64,000 bases of DNA from Thermoanaerobaculia bacterium. GTDB taxonomy: Bacteria > Acidobacteriota > Thermoanaerobaculia > Multivoradales > J023. The notes under the pieces were generated by a model that searched no databases, was not told the origin of the DNA, and saw nothing but the letters and a program-made list of their open reading frames with translations. Positions 7,406 through 15,177 of the stretch are shown one piece after another (the first letter of the stretch is position 1; every line of letters begins with the position of its first letter). The stretch spans positions 1 to 64,000 of the forward strand of contig JAUIJL010000019.1 in assembly GCA_030431255.1 (NCBI GenBank), in the 5' to 3' direction. The translations under genes and the position numbers were made by a program.

Positions 7406-9700
7406 TTAGGACGTGGTCCAGGCCGAGGTGTCGCCGGACTCGAAGCCGTCGTCGAAGAGGAACGGCGAATCTGAGGGATCTTGGTCGTCCGGGTCGGAAT
7501 CGGCGCAGACGCCGTCTTGATCCGCGTCGCCGGTGCTGTCATCCCCTAGGCAGAGGTCACACACATCGCCGACGCCGTCTAGATCACCGTCGTCTTGATT
7601 GGCATTGGCATGGTCCGGGCAGTTGTCGCAGAGATTCCCCACACCGTCCGAGTCGGCATCGCCTTGATCTTCGTTGGCGAGGGTGGGGCAGTTGTCGCAG
7701 GCATCGCCCACCGTATCCATGTCGACATCGTCTTGGCCCGGATTGGCGTCCACCAAACAGTTGTCGCAGGCGTCGCCCACCATGTCCATGTCGAGGTCCA
7801 TCTGCCCGGGATTGGCGACGCTCACGCAGTTGTCGCAGGCGTTGCCCACCGAGTCGAGGTCATCGTCCCCTTGATCGGAGTTTGAGACGCTCGGGCAGTT
7901 GTCGCAGAAGTCGCCCACGGTGTCCGCGTCCACATCGCTTTGGTTGGCGTTGGCGTCGTCCGGGCAATTGTCACAGACATCGCCGACGCCGTCGCCGTCT
8001 AGGTCCGTCTGGTCCTCATTGGCGTCATCCGGACAGTTGTCACAGGCATCACCCAAGGTGTCGGCATCGGAGTTGTTTTGGTTGGCGTTGGCGAGACCGG
8101 CACAATTGTCACAGACATCGCCGACACCGTCGCCGTCGCCGTCCGCCTGATCCACGTTGACGTCGTCCGGGCAGTTGTCGCAGGCATCCCCCGGGGTATC
8201 GCCGTCAGCGTTCGATTGGGTGGGATTGGCATGGTTCGGGCAGTTGTCGCAGAGGTCACCCACCGCGTCGGAGTCGAGGTCTTGTTGGTCTCCGTTGGGC
8301 GCGTCCAGGCAGTTGTCACAAAAATCGCCGACGCCGTCGGAATCCTCGTCCTCTTGGCTCGGATTGAAGACCGCGGCGCAATTGTCGCAAACGTCGCCTT
8401 GCTCGTCGCTGTCGTCGTCCATCTGATCGGAGTTGGCGTCCGTCGGGCAGTTGTCTTCCGTGTCGGTAGTGCCGTCGCCGTCCTGGTCGGCGGCGAATAG
8501 TCGGGCAAAAACCCCGGTGCCGTTGCCGTCTCGGGCATTGCCCTCGGTCCACACCACCACGAAGCCGTCGGTCAGAGCTACGACCCTCGGCTCGTCCTGG
8601 TCGACGGAGGCGGTTTCCGCAATCACGAAAGCGGACGGATCGAGCACGTTGCCCGCGCTGTCGATGGAGGAGCCGAGAATGCCGGAAGGCCCGGCGTAGA
8701 CCAACAGGCTGGAGTCGTCACTTTGTCGCGCGACGTCCGGGCCGGTGTAATCGGCGCTGGTGTCGTCGAGGGCTCGGGTCTCGCCTCCCAAGGCGAAGCC
8801 GGCGTTGTCGTAGCGTTGAAAGAAGATGCCCGAATAGGCGCCTTGGCCATCGTCTTGCCAAGTGACCACCCATTCGCCCGACGATTGGGCCACCCGTGGA
8901 AATCGCTGGGCGCCGGTCAGGTAGGTATTGACCACCAAATCACTGCCCACGTTGGTTCCGTCGCCGTCCAGCAGCTGAAGGAAGACCCCCTGGGCGTCGT
9001 CGTCACCGAAACCCGTGGAGCTGTCGGCCCAGACAACGGCGAAATTCTGACCGTCGGACACCACCGAAGGCTCTTCCACATCCGCAGCGTCGGCGCGGTT
9101 TTCAATCGTCAGCCGGGAGCCGAGCAGGGTGCCGTCGGCATCGTATTTTTTGGCGTGAAGATCACCGTCCCGGGTGTTGGCATAGGTGATCAGAAAGGTA
9201 CCGTCCGACGCGTAGGCGATGGACGGATAGTTGTAGACCTCGGTATTGATGTTGTTTTGGATCGTAAATTCCGAGGCGAGAGCCGTGCCGTCGGAATCGT
9301 AGCGCTGACCGAGGAGACTGGTGCCGAATCGTGAGTGTTGAAAGGCCACCGTAAAGGTACCGTCCGCTGCCGCGCTCACTTCCGCGTTGCGTTGGATATC
9401 CGAGGTGGTGCTGTTGACCTGAAATTCTCCGGCCACGGGTGCACCCGTGGCATCGAATAACTGGCCGTGGACCGACTCGCTGCTGCCGTCTTGGGCACCG
9501 GTGCTCTCCCAAACCACCACGAAGCCGCCGTTGGGCAGCGCCGCCACCGCGGGGTCGCGCTGATCCCCAGTGGTGAAGCTATTTACCTGGAAATCCCCAC
9601 CGACCGGAGCTACCCAAGGCTCGGCTTGGACGGCTCCTGATAGCAAGAGAGAAAGAGAAAGAAAGCAGGCGACAGCAAGACTTCTTTTCTGGTGGCTCAT
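7406..9700 (-). CDS. Exported protein with repeat propeller-like region and 13 TSP3 repeats
   Basis: 764 residues. The signal peptide is MSHQKRSLAVACFLSLSLLL...AVQA with a cut before EPWV. Residues about 30-420 hold repeats of roughly 50-60 residues with 'FVVVWES', 'DGTFTVAF' and 'FAVVWAD' cores, consistent with beta-propeller blades. Next come 13 consecutive 23-residue TSP3-type calcium-binding repeats (CDNCPDDANANQ type), a final DxDxDG segment, and the C-terminal motif 'DDGFESGDTSAWTTS', which recurs in other proteins here. It should be a calcium-stabilised exported or surface protein. An upstream start (9763) would put 21 residues ahead of the signal peptide, so the ATG at 9700 is preferred. 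It lies between the PhoD-like gene and the CHAT operon on the same strand and could be cotranscribed with either. Confidence 0.85.
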   Translation of the reverse strand: MSHQKRSLAVACFLSLSLLLSGAVQAEPWVAPVGGDFQVNSFTTGDQRDPAVAALPNGGFVVVWESTGAQDGSSESVHGQLFDATGAPVAGEFQVNSTTSDIQRNAEVSAAADGTFTVAFQHSRFGTSLLGQRYDSDGTALASEFTIQNNINTEVYNYPSIAYASDGTFLITYANTRDGDLHAKKYDADGTLLGSRLTIENRADAADVEEPSVVSDGQNFAVVWADSSTGFGDDDAQGVFLQLLDGDGTNVGSDLVVNTYLTGAQRFPRVAQSSGEWVVTWQDDGQGAYSGIFFQRYDNAGFALGGETRALDDTSADYTGPDVARQSDDSSLLVYAGPSGILGSSIDSAGNVLDPSAFVIAETASVDQDEPRVVALTDGFVVVWTEGNARDGNGTGVFARLFAADQDGDGTTDTEDNCPTDANSDQMDDDSDEQGDVCDNCAAVFNPSQEDEDSDGVGDFCDNCLDAPNGDQQDLDSDAVGDLCDNCPNHANPTQSNADGDTPGDACDNCPDDVNVDQADGDGDGVGDVCDNCAGLANANQNNSDADTLGDACDNCPDDANEDQTDLDGDGVGDVCDNCPDDANANQSDVDADTVGDFCDNCPSVSNSDQGDDDLDSVGNACDNCVSVANPGQMDLDMDMVGDACDNCLVDANPGQDDVDMDTVGDACDNCPTLANEDQGDADSDGVGNLCDNCPDHANANQDDGDLDGVGDVCDLCLGDDSTGDADQDGVCADSDPDDQDPSDSPFLFDDGFESGDTSAWTTS
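7550..8460 (-). repeat. Tandem 69-bp coding repeats (TSP3)
   Basis: Thirteen in-frame units of 69 bases encode the 23-residue TSP3 repeat. Each unit has the conserved CDNC core, recognisable on the plus strand as GCAGTTGTC or close variants. Units differ at many third positions, so the array is old rather than a fresh slippage product. Confidence 0.9.
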
Positions 9701-9805
9701 GATCGCTACGATAGGAGATTTACCGAAGGATGTCGATGAGACTTGCCCAGTCGCTTTTAACAATTCACCCGATGTCGGTGACCTCTTCCCGTTGAGGATC
9801 CTTGC

Positions 9806-10963
9806 TCAACGCAGCTCGCCCAAGCTCAGGGACAGCGAGCGCGCCGGCGCCCCATGGGCATCCCGCAGCTCCAGAAGCACCTCGCCGGCCGGCCAATCGA
9901 CCTGGATCTGTCCGAAATTCGCCGGAAAGTAGAGGTCGCCGAGCCGACGGGCATCGGGCTCGTTCCATTTGGCCACCGCGTCGTCGCTGATGGGGAAGTT
10001 GAGGGAGCTCGAGGTAATTTCAATCATGGGGTAGGGGCCGATCTGCTCGTCGCGGTAGATGGCCCCGAGGTGGCGATCGCCGGAAATGAACACGACCCCG
10101 CCGGCTTCGGTCGAAGAGATCAAGTCGAAGAGGCGTCGGCGCTCCAAAGGCAGCGCACCCCACCGCTCACCGGTGTAGGCATCGGTCAGGATTTGGATCG
10201 AGGAGGCGATGATGCGCAGGTCGGCCGGCTTCCGCAGCTGCCGCTCCAGCCAAGCCCACTGGTCCGCGCCCAAGAGGGTTTTCTCGGCATCGGGGTCGGG
10301 AATGATCTTTCCTTCCTCATTGCGTGCGTACGGCGAGCGGAAGAAGCGGGTGTCGAGCATGATGAGCTGAGCTCTTTGGCCTTCCGGGCCGACGATCACC
10401 GAGTCGTAGACCCCGGGCCGAGCGCGACGCGGATCCTCGGCCGGCACCGCCCAAACCTGCTCGAACAAGGCCTCGGAACGCCACTTATGGGGCCAATCTC
10501 CGCCCGCGTCGTTGAGCCCGTAGTCGTGATCGTCCCAAGTCACCCGCAGCGGAACCGACGCCCGAAGCCGGGCAAAAGGCTCCTCCCGAGCCAGCATGAG
10601 GTATCCCTCGCGCAGCTCTCGGAGCTCGGGTTGATTCTTCTCCTCACTCTGGTACACGTTGTCACCGAGCAACAACAACACGTCGGGCTCGGCACCGGCG
10701 ATCGACTCCCAGATGCCGGGCTCCTCGATTTGCGGCACATAACACGAGCCGAAGGCGATCCGTTGGATGGGGGCCTCGGGTCGCAATACCGCCGCAGGCA
10801 TGGGCACGACCTCAGGAATCGGTGGCGGTGTGGGGGAGGTGGTGGCACAGCCGAGGCAGGCGACGAGCGGCAGAGCAACGAAAGGCAGAGATAGGAAGGC
10901 TTTAGACAGGGTATTAAGGACAGTGGCTCCGGCCCGGCAACCTAAAAGGTGATGTCGTTTCAT
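9806..10963 (-). CDS. PhoD-like alkaline phosphatase/phosphodiesterase lipoprotein
   Basis: 385 residues with a lipoprotein-type signal (FVALPLVACLGC, Cys near residue 39) and a Pro-rich linker. The metallophosphatase signatures of the PhoD-like family follow in order: 'RIAFGSC', 'LLLLGDNVYQ', 'VTWDDHDYGLND', 'LIMLDTRFF', 'ASSIQ' and 'VVFISGDRHLGAIY'. These supply the metal-binding Asp, Asn and His residues. Enzymes of this family hydrolyse phosphomonoesters or phosphodiesters, including wall-polymer or nucleotide substrates, outside the cytoplasm. The protein would be anchored to an envelope membrane by lipidated Cys. A TTG nine bases upstream is an alternative start; neither has a strong ribosome site. 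The next gene on the strand begins 105 bases downstream. Confidence 0.88.
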   Translation of the reverse strand: MKRHHLLGCRAGATVLNTLSKAFLSLPFVALPLVACLGCATTSPTPPPIPEVVPMPAAVLRPEAPIQRIAFGSCYVPQIEEPGIWESIAGAEPDVLLLLGDNVYQSEEKNQPELRELREGYLMLAREEPFARLRASVPLRVTWDDHDYGLNDAGGDWPHKWRSEALFEQVWAVPAEDPRRARPGVYDSVIVGPEGQRAQLIMLDTRFFRSPYARNEEGKIIPDPDAEKTLLGADQWAWLERQLRKPADLRIIASSIQILTDAYTGERWGALPLERRRLFDLISSTEAGGVVFISGDRHLGAIYRDEQIGPYPMIEITSSSLNFPISDDAVAKWNEPDARRLGDLYFPANFGQIQVDWPAGEVLLELRDAHGAPARSLSLSLGELR

Positions 10964-11077
10964 GATCAGCAATCAGTCGGTGGTGGACCGGCGCAACGGT
11001 CCGCGGTGAATTCGTAAGGCTCGATGGCATCGGACCCCCATCCTAGACCTTACCGCTCACCTTCCATTGCTTGGGCC

Positions 11078-11104
11078 GCGCGCGGCGTTGTGCACACCGC
11101 GCGC
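11078..11104 (-). terminator. Possible terminator hairpin after the 473-aa hydrolase gene
   Basis: GCGCGCGG (11078-11085) and CCGCGCGC (11097-11104) form a perfect 8-bp stem with an 11-base loop, 13 bases past the stop of the hydrolase gene at 11117. No T-tract follows on the minus strand, so it is a weak intrinsic terminator at best. Confidence 0.4.
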
Positions 11105-11116
11105 AGGGTCCGGGAG

Positions 11117-12538
11117 CTAACGCCCAGCCAGATCCATCAGCTGCCAAAGCCCTTGACCGACCTGCTTGCGATAGATGTCGTTGTGGGCATGGCCACCTTT
11201 TCTGTAAGTGGAGAATTTCACCACCTCTTTAGCGTCGATGTACAAGATCTTGCCTTCTTCGAGCTCCAGATCCGGAGGTAAAAGTCCTTTTTGGTTCCAG
11301 GTCACGGGCTGGAAGTGGTGCGCATATCTTTTATCCTTGACCCGCTTGTAACCGGGATACCCGCCCACATGGTTGGCGCTGGTGATGCGATTGGCCACGG
11401 GATTGCCCGTATCGTGTCGGCTCCAGGTGAGCACGATCAAGGTATCTCGATCTTTGTGGTCGCCGTAGGGAGCTCCCTCCCGTCCCTGCTTGCGTTCCGG
11501 CAAGAAACGGTTGGCGCTGAACGCTCCCTGCAGGGCCACGAAGAGATCGACCTCGGGCGAATCCGACAGATTCGGTGGCTCTCGATCGCCCAATGCCCGG
11601 CCGCTGAAGAGGGCCCGGGACATGATTCGGGCACCGAAGCTGTGGCCGATCACCGTGACCGGCAGGCCGGTTTCTTTTTTCAAAGGCAACAAGACCTCGT
11701 GCAGCAAATAATTCCCCCAGATAAAACCGACCTCGTCGGCGTCGTGGGCCTTGTTGAAGTAACTGAGGACCTTTGGAAAATAGATGCGATTCCGCCATGT
11801 GGAAGGCCATGTGATGCCGACGAAGAGAGGTCGAAACTCTTTGCCTTCTAATCTTGCCGCGCTGTGGAGCTTGGCGACCAAAGCGTTGTAGTTACGCAGG
11901 GCCTCCTGTTGGGGCGTGTGCCAGCCCATGGCCAGGAAGAGCACGTGAGTATAGGCATTCCCGGAGGCCGCCGCTGCGTCGACCTCTTGTCTCAGTCGTG
12001 CTCCCAGGGCGTCCAAAGCACGGAAGCCGGGGTCGTAGAGGTTGCCGGGGCTTCCCGGCTCTTGGTACCCGTCGCAAGCTTCGTCTCGGATTTCCCGCCC
12101 CGTTTCCTCAAGGGAGTAAACGTTGTAGATATAGCAATTATCCATCTTCGAGCCGTTCAGACGGGTCTCCACGATGTGGGAGATGAAGGTTCTCTTGCCG
12201 TCGTCTAGGTACCCTTCGATCTTTTTCGCCACCTTCGGACCCAGACGCGACGGGTCGATTCGATCGAGGTGGTCGGACGGCACCCCCACGATCTCTCGTT
12301 TGCTCTTTTCGATGCCGACGATGAACCCTGGAAAGCGCAGGCCGAATCCGTCCGGATCTTCCACCAGGCGATGGTAGCTCCAATTCAATTGACTGTCCGT
12401 GCCCAAGGTTTTCTCGACACCGCGCAGAGGGTGCTCGGGCCCGCCGGAGGTGCAGCCGAAGATCAGAAGGGTCATCAAGAGAGCGCTGCCCAGTCGAAAA
12501 GCACGCAATTTCGCCGCTGTAGATCGATTCCGATTCAT
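11117..12538 (-). CDS. Alpha/beta-hydrolase lipoprotein
   Basis: 473 residues. A lipoprotein signal (ALLMTLLIFGC, Cys near residue 29) is followed by an N-terminal region of about 150 residues without known motifs, then an alpha/beta-hydrolase fold. 'HVLFLAMGWHTPQQE' is the oxyanion strand and 'VTVIGHSFGARIMS' the nucleophile elbow with Ser300. A later 'FQPV' region may supply the His. It would be an envelope-anchored esterase or lipase; the substrate is unknown. The ATG at 12538 has GTGGAG six bases upstream and is preferred over an ATG at 12556. The protein resembles the 870-aa hydrolase at 15178-17790 in signal peptide, 'GW' oxyanion segment and GHSFG motif. The two paralogues flank the RelA/SpoT-recombinase pair. 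Confidence 0.85.
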   Translation of the reverse strand: MNRNRSTAAKLRAFRLGSALLMTLLIFGCTSGGPEHPLRGVEKTLGTDSQLNWSYHRLVEDPDGFGLRFPGFIVGIEKSKREIVGVPSDHLDRIDPSRLGPKVAKKIEGYLDDGKRTFISHIVETRLNGSKMDNCYIYNVYSLEETGREIRDEACDGYQEPGSPGNLYDPGFRALDALGARLRQEVDAAAASGNAYTHVLFLAMGWHTPQQEALRNYNALVAKLHSAARLEGKEFRPLFVGITWPSTWRNRIYFPKVLSYFNKAHDADEVGFIWGNYLLHEVLLPLKKETGLPVTVIGHSFGARIMSRALFSGRALGDREPPNLSDSPEVDLFVALQGAFSANRFLPERKQGREGAPYGDHKDRDTLIVLTWSRHDTGNPVANRITSANHVGGYPGYKRVKDKRYAHHFQPVTWNQKGLLPPDLELEEGKILYIDAKEVVKFSTYRKGGHAHNDIYRKQVGQGLWQLMDLAGR

Positions 12539-12811
12539 GAAGACTCCACATTTCAAGACGCCGAAGTTTGAGAGGGTATGGGACCACCTTCTCTTGTCAG
12601 CGTAGACGGGTTGGAGAATCCACCAAAAGAGGCCGGTCCTGGGGAATCAGCCCGGAGGCCTACTACTAGGGTACCGTCCAGATTCGTGTAATTTTATACC
12701 TGGGGACAAAGCCCGACAGGCGATGTGCTCAGTGATCGGAACGAACCAAGCGCTGGGGCACCCGACCAACGGATTACGAGACGTGTGCCAAATTCCCTTT
12801 GGAAAAGCCCA

Positions 12812-13879
12812 TCACTCCCTAGTGGACGAAGCGTAGCTCTCAAGTATCTTTCGAGCTATCTCCTGTCGCTTCAGAGGCTGTCCCACTCGGAATGTCTCCA
12901 AATACTTCTCGATCCGGCTGACATCGGCAGCGTCAGCTAAGAGCGTAGAACAGAGGTAGTAGACACCTACGCCTTGATGAATTTGCGTGTAGGTACTACT
13001 TCTAATATGGTCGATCGCCAGTACCTCGGTCATCCTGGAAAGCCGATCTAGCTCTGACTCAAGATCGGAAATATTCGAGATCCCGACAAAACGTAGCTTC
13101 TCGACCAAGGACTGCGCAAACCAATCCTCGAACTTCAACGGTAGGCCGACCTGTTCCCGGATCCGTTCGTCCAGCGCTTTGAGCGAGTTGCTCGTCTTGA
13201 TGAAGTGAATCAACGACACACCGTCGATGGTGATTTCAGCCGCTGGAGCCGTCGAAATTTCACCAGCGTAGTCTCGGAGAGATTGCAACACACCATCGAA
13301 TTCCTGGTCGGCCAGCTCGAGCAATCCCGAGAGTCGGGAAAAGGTTCGGCGGGCTTGCCTCGGAATCGCAATTTCGCTCTTATAACCCAAGTCGTGCTCT
13401 ATTTCGGCCCAGGCATGTTGAAGGATGGAGCGGATCTGTATTTCCGCCTTGAGTCCCGCCAGAGACTTCATTCTGCTGGATCTACGGCCACTCTCGCGTA
13501 GGCTGACGACATAGTGCAAGGAAAGGTAACCGAAGCGATCTGGGTCGAGCAGAGTTCTTTTATCAATAGAGTTCTCCTCGTCGATCGCGTATTCTCTTTG
13601 AATTATCTGGGCAACGCGCTCGACATCTGAAGCGTAGTATGTGATCACTCGGATGCCCGCGATATCCGTCAATTCGCCCAGTGTCCGATAGCTCGCGTCA
13701 GGCCTGTTCAATTTCCTAATCAGGCTTTTACGAGTCTTGACTCTGTAGGCGATGGCGTGAACATGTATCCCTTCCTTGCGGCAAAGCTTCGTCAGCGTTG
13801 TTCGAATCCGTTTCGAAAGAGCCGAATAAATCGAGGAGCGCTCATCGTATTCTGAGAGGATCCGTTTAAGCGAGGTCAT
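12812..13879 (-). CDS. RelA/SpoT-domain nucleotide pyrophosphokinase-like protein
   Basis: 355 residues. Residues about 15-165 form a RelA/SpoT synthetase domain: 'YRVKTRKSLIRKL', 'DIAGIRVITYY' (Asp72), 'FGYLSLHYVV' (Tyr118) and 'EIQIRSILQHAWAEIEHDLGYK' (Glu146). These include the metal-binding acidic pair and the nucleotide-stacking Tyr of (p)ppGpp synthetases. No HD hydrolase, TGS or ACT domain is present. The C-terminal 190 residues are helical and unassigned, so it is longer than housekeeping small alarmone synthetases. Related single-domain proteins include toxSAS toxins and phage-sensing CapRel; which type this is cannot be told from sequence alone. It follows a serine recombinase gene by 51 bases on the same strand, and its DNA looks less G+C rich than its neighbours, suggesting joint acquisition. 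Confidence 0.88.
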   Translation of the reverse strand: MTSLKRILSEYDERSSIYSALSKRIRTTLTKLCRKEGIHVHAIAYRVKTRKSLIRKLNRPDASYRTLGELTDIAGIRVITYYASDVERVAQIIQREYAIDEENSIDKRTLLDPDRFGYLSLHYVVSLRESGRRSSRMKSLAGLKAEIQIRSILQHAWAEIEHDLGYKSEIAIPRQARRTFSRLSGLLELADQEFDGVLQSLRDYAGEISTAPAAEITIDGVSLIHFIKTSNSLKALDERIREQVGLPLKFEDWFAQSLVEKLRFVGISNISDLESELDRLSRMTEVLAIDHIRSSTYTQIHQGVGVYYLCSTLLADAADVSRIEKYLETFRVGQPLKRQEIARKILESYASSTRE

Positions 13880-13930
13880 CTGCAGCCTCCCCTACCGAGA
13901 AAGATCGGAATTGGCGGATTGAGAGCCATG

Positions 13931-14533
13931 TCAGCTCCGAACTTTGCGTCTCTGGAGCCATGAGTAAAGCGTTGTCGGCGAGCATTCGAGAATTTTGGCA
14001 ATGGAGCGTTTGCTGACACCCTTCTCCAGTAGTCCCACGATTTCCTCTCGTTTCTCGTCCAGCAACAGCTGTTGAGCCTTGCCCCTAGGGCGACCGACGG
14101 GCAGCCCGGCTGCTTTGCGCCGTTCGAGGGCTTCTTTCGTTCTGGCGGAGATGAGCTCTCGTTCGATCTGAGCGGCAAGACCGAGAACTGCGGCGGTGAT
14201 CGTCGCAGGCAACGAATCGTCGAGCACCATCCGGTTCTTGGCGATATGCACCGCCACCTCGCGCTCTCTCGCTTCTTGAAGCAGCTCGAGCACCTGCAAA
14301 GTCGATCGGCCTATTCGAGAAACTTCGGACACGATCAACACATCTCCAGGATCGGCCCCGGCAAGAACTCGCCCGATCTCTCGGTCTCTCCAAGATTTTC
14401 GACCACTGACGCTGTCCTCGACGAAATCAATCGGAGCGATGCCCTGGCGGTTGCAGTAGTCGAGCACCCCCAGCTTTTGATTTTCGACGTCTTGGGCGTT
14501 GGTCGAGACGCGGAGATAGGCGTAGTTGGCCAT
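13931..14533 (-). CDS. Serine recombinase (resolvase/invertase family)
   Basis: 200 residues, the normal size of a small resolvase or invertase. The N-terminal catalytic domain starts 'YAYLRVSTNAQD' with the nucleophile Ser, continues 'DFVEDSVSGRKSWRDR', 'GDVLIVSEVSRIGRS' with the conserved Arg residues, and 'AQIERELISARTKEAL'. The C-terminus is a helix-turn-helix ('SKRSIAKILECSPTTLYSWL'). It breaks and rejoins DNA at short inverted sites. An upstream in-frame start at 14584 exists, but the ATG at 14533 gives the standard N-terminus. It is the first gene of a pair with the RelA/SpoT protein. No transposase, terminal inverted repeats or att duplication was found around it. Confidence 0.92.
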   Translation of the reverse strand: MANYAYLRVSTNAQDVENQKLGVLDYCNRQGIAPIDFVEDSVSGRKSWRDREIGRVLAGADPGDVLIVSEVSRIGRSTLQVLELLQEAREREVAVHIAKNRMVLDDSLPATITAAVLGLAAQIERELISARTKEALERRKAAGLPVGRPRGKAQQLLLDEKREEIVGLLEKGVSKRSIAKILECSPTTLYSWLQRRKVRS

Positions 14534-15177
14534 GATGTCCAGCAAAACAGCGGTTGATGAATGATCTAGACGTTTATCGTCCACAATAATAGCATTGGAT
14601 CAGCTCATATCCGTTCACCGAATACAATTCTTTTTTGTGGACACTCCGTGTTGCAACCACCGTCGACACGGCTCGAAGCTGCCTACATTCAGAGATGCCG
14701 TCATTTCTTTATTCACCGGAGACCGTTGCCGAGCGTGCCCGGTTCTCTTCGGATGATTTCGAGCTCATCCGCACGCCTGAGCGCTCCCACAATCGACCGT
14801 AGATGCGGCCGTCAAGATGCACCGCAAGATCATCACTCGCACCTACCGACAGGCACGCAATGAATTGGACGAGCGCATGGTCGCTCGGAGGACCGCGATC
14901 CGAGCAGCTCTCAAAACGTTTCGGCGGATTGGCGGATTGATTCTCGATCCGAGCCTAGGCCCGAAGATCTCCGAAATCAGATTTTCGATTCCGTGTCTCG
15001 TGAACGGCTAGAAAGCGGTTCCTTTCGGTCGACCGATCGTGAAACCGATCTAGTCGAGCTGCACCAATATCTCGTGGTGGATTTGCATCGGGTTTCGCGC
15101 TGAATTTCATGGACACCGGCCCGCGAGCCTCCGGGCTTCCGAAACTGTGAGCGATGAGGTTCGAAAGGAGGAGATCC
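14534..15177. other. Intergenic region upstream of recombinase and hydrolase
   Basis: About 640 bases between divergent genes. The first 110 bases upstream of the recombinase are A+T-richer and include a small imperfect inverted pair (GACG/CGTC around 14570-14582), where a recombinase site or promoter could lie. A frame at 14817-15011 encodes a basic 64-residue peptide with no ribosome site or homology that I recognise, so it is not called. Nothing else is supported. Confidence 0.4.

Noticed and set aside
7324..7542. N-terminal extension of the CHAT protein
   Set aside because: It overlaps the end of the upstream gene and is Pro/Arg/Ser low complexity; the ATG at 7323 gives a proper signal sequence.
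7550..8460. Regular 69-bp repeats considered as a CRISPR array
   Set aside because: They have no distinct spacers and translate cleanly into TSP3 calcium-binding repeats in the frame of a signal-peptide protein.
14817..15011. 64-aa basic peptide gene
   Set aside because: No ribosome site, no recognisable motif, and it lies in a region without other coding signs.
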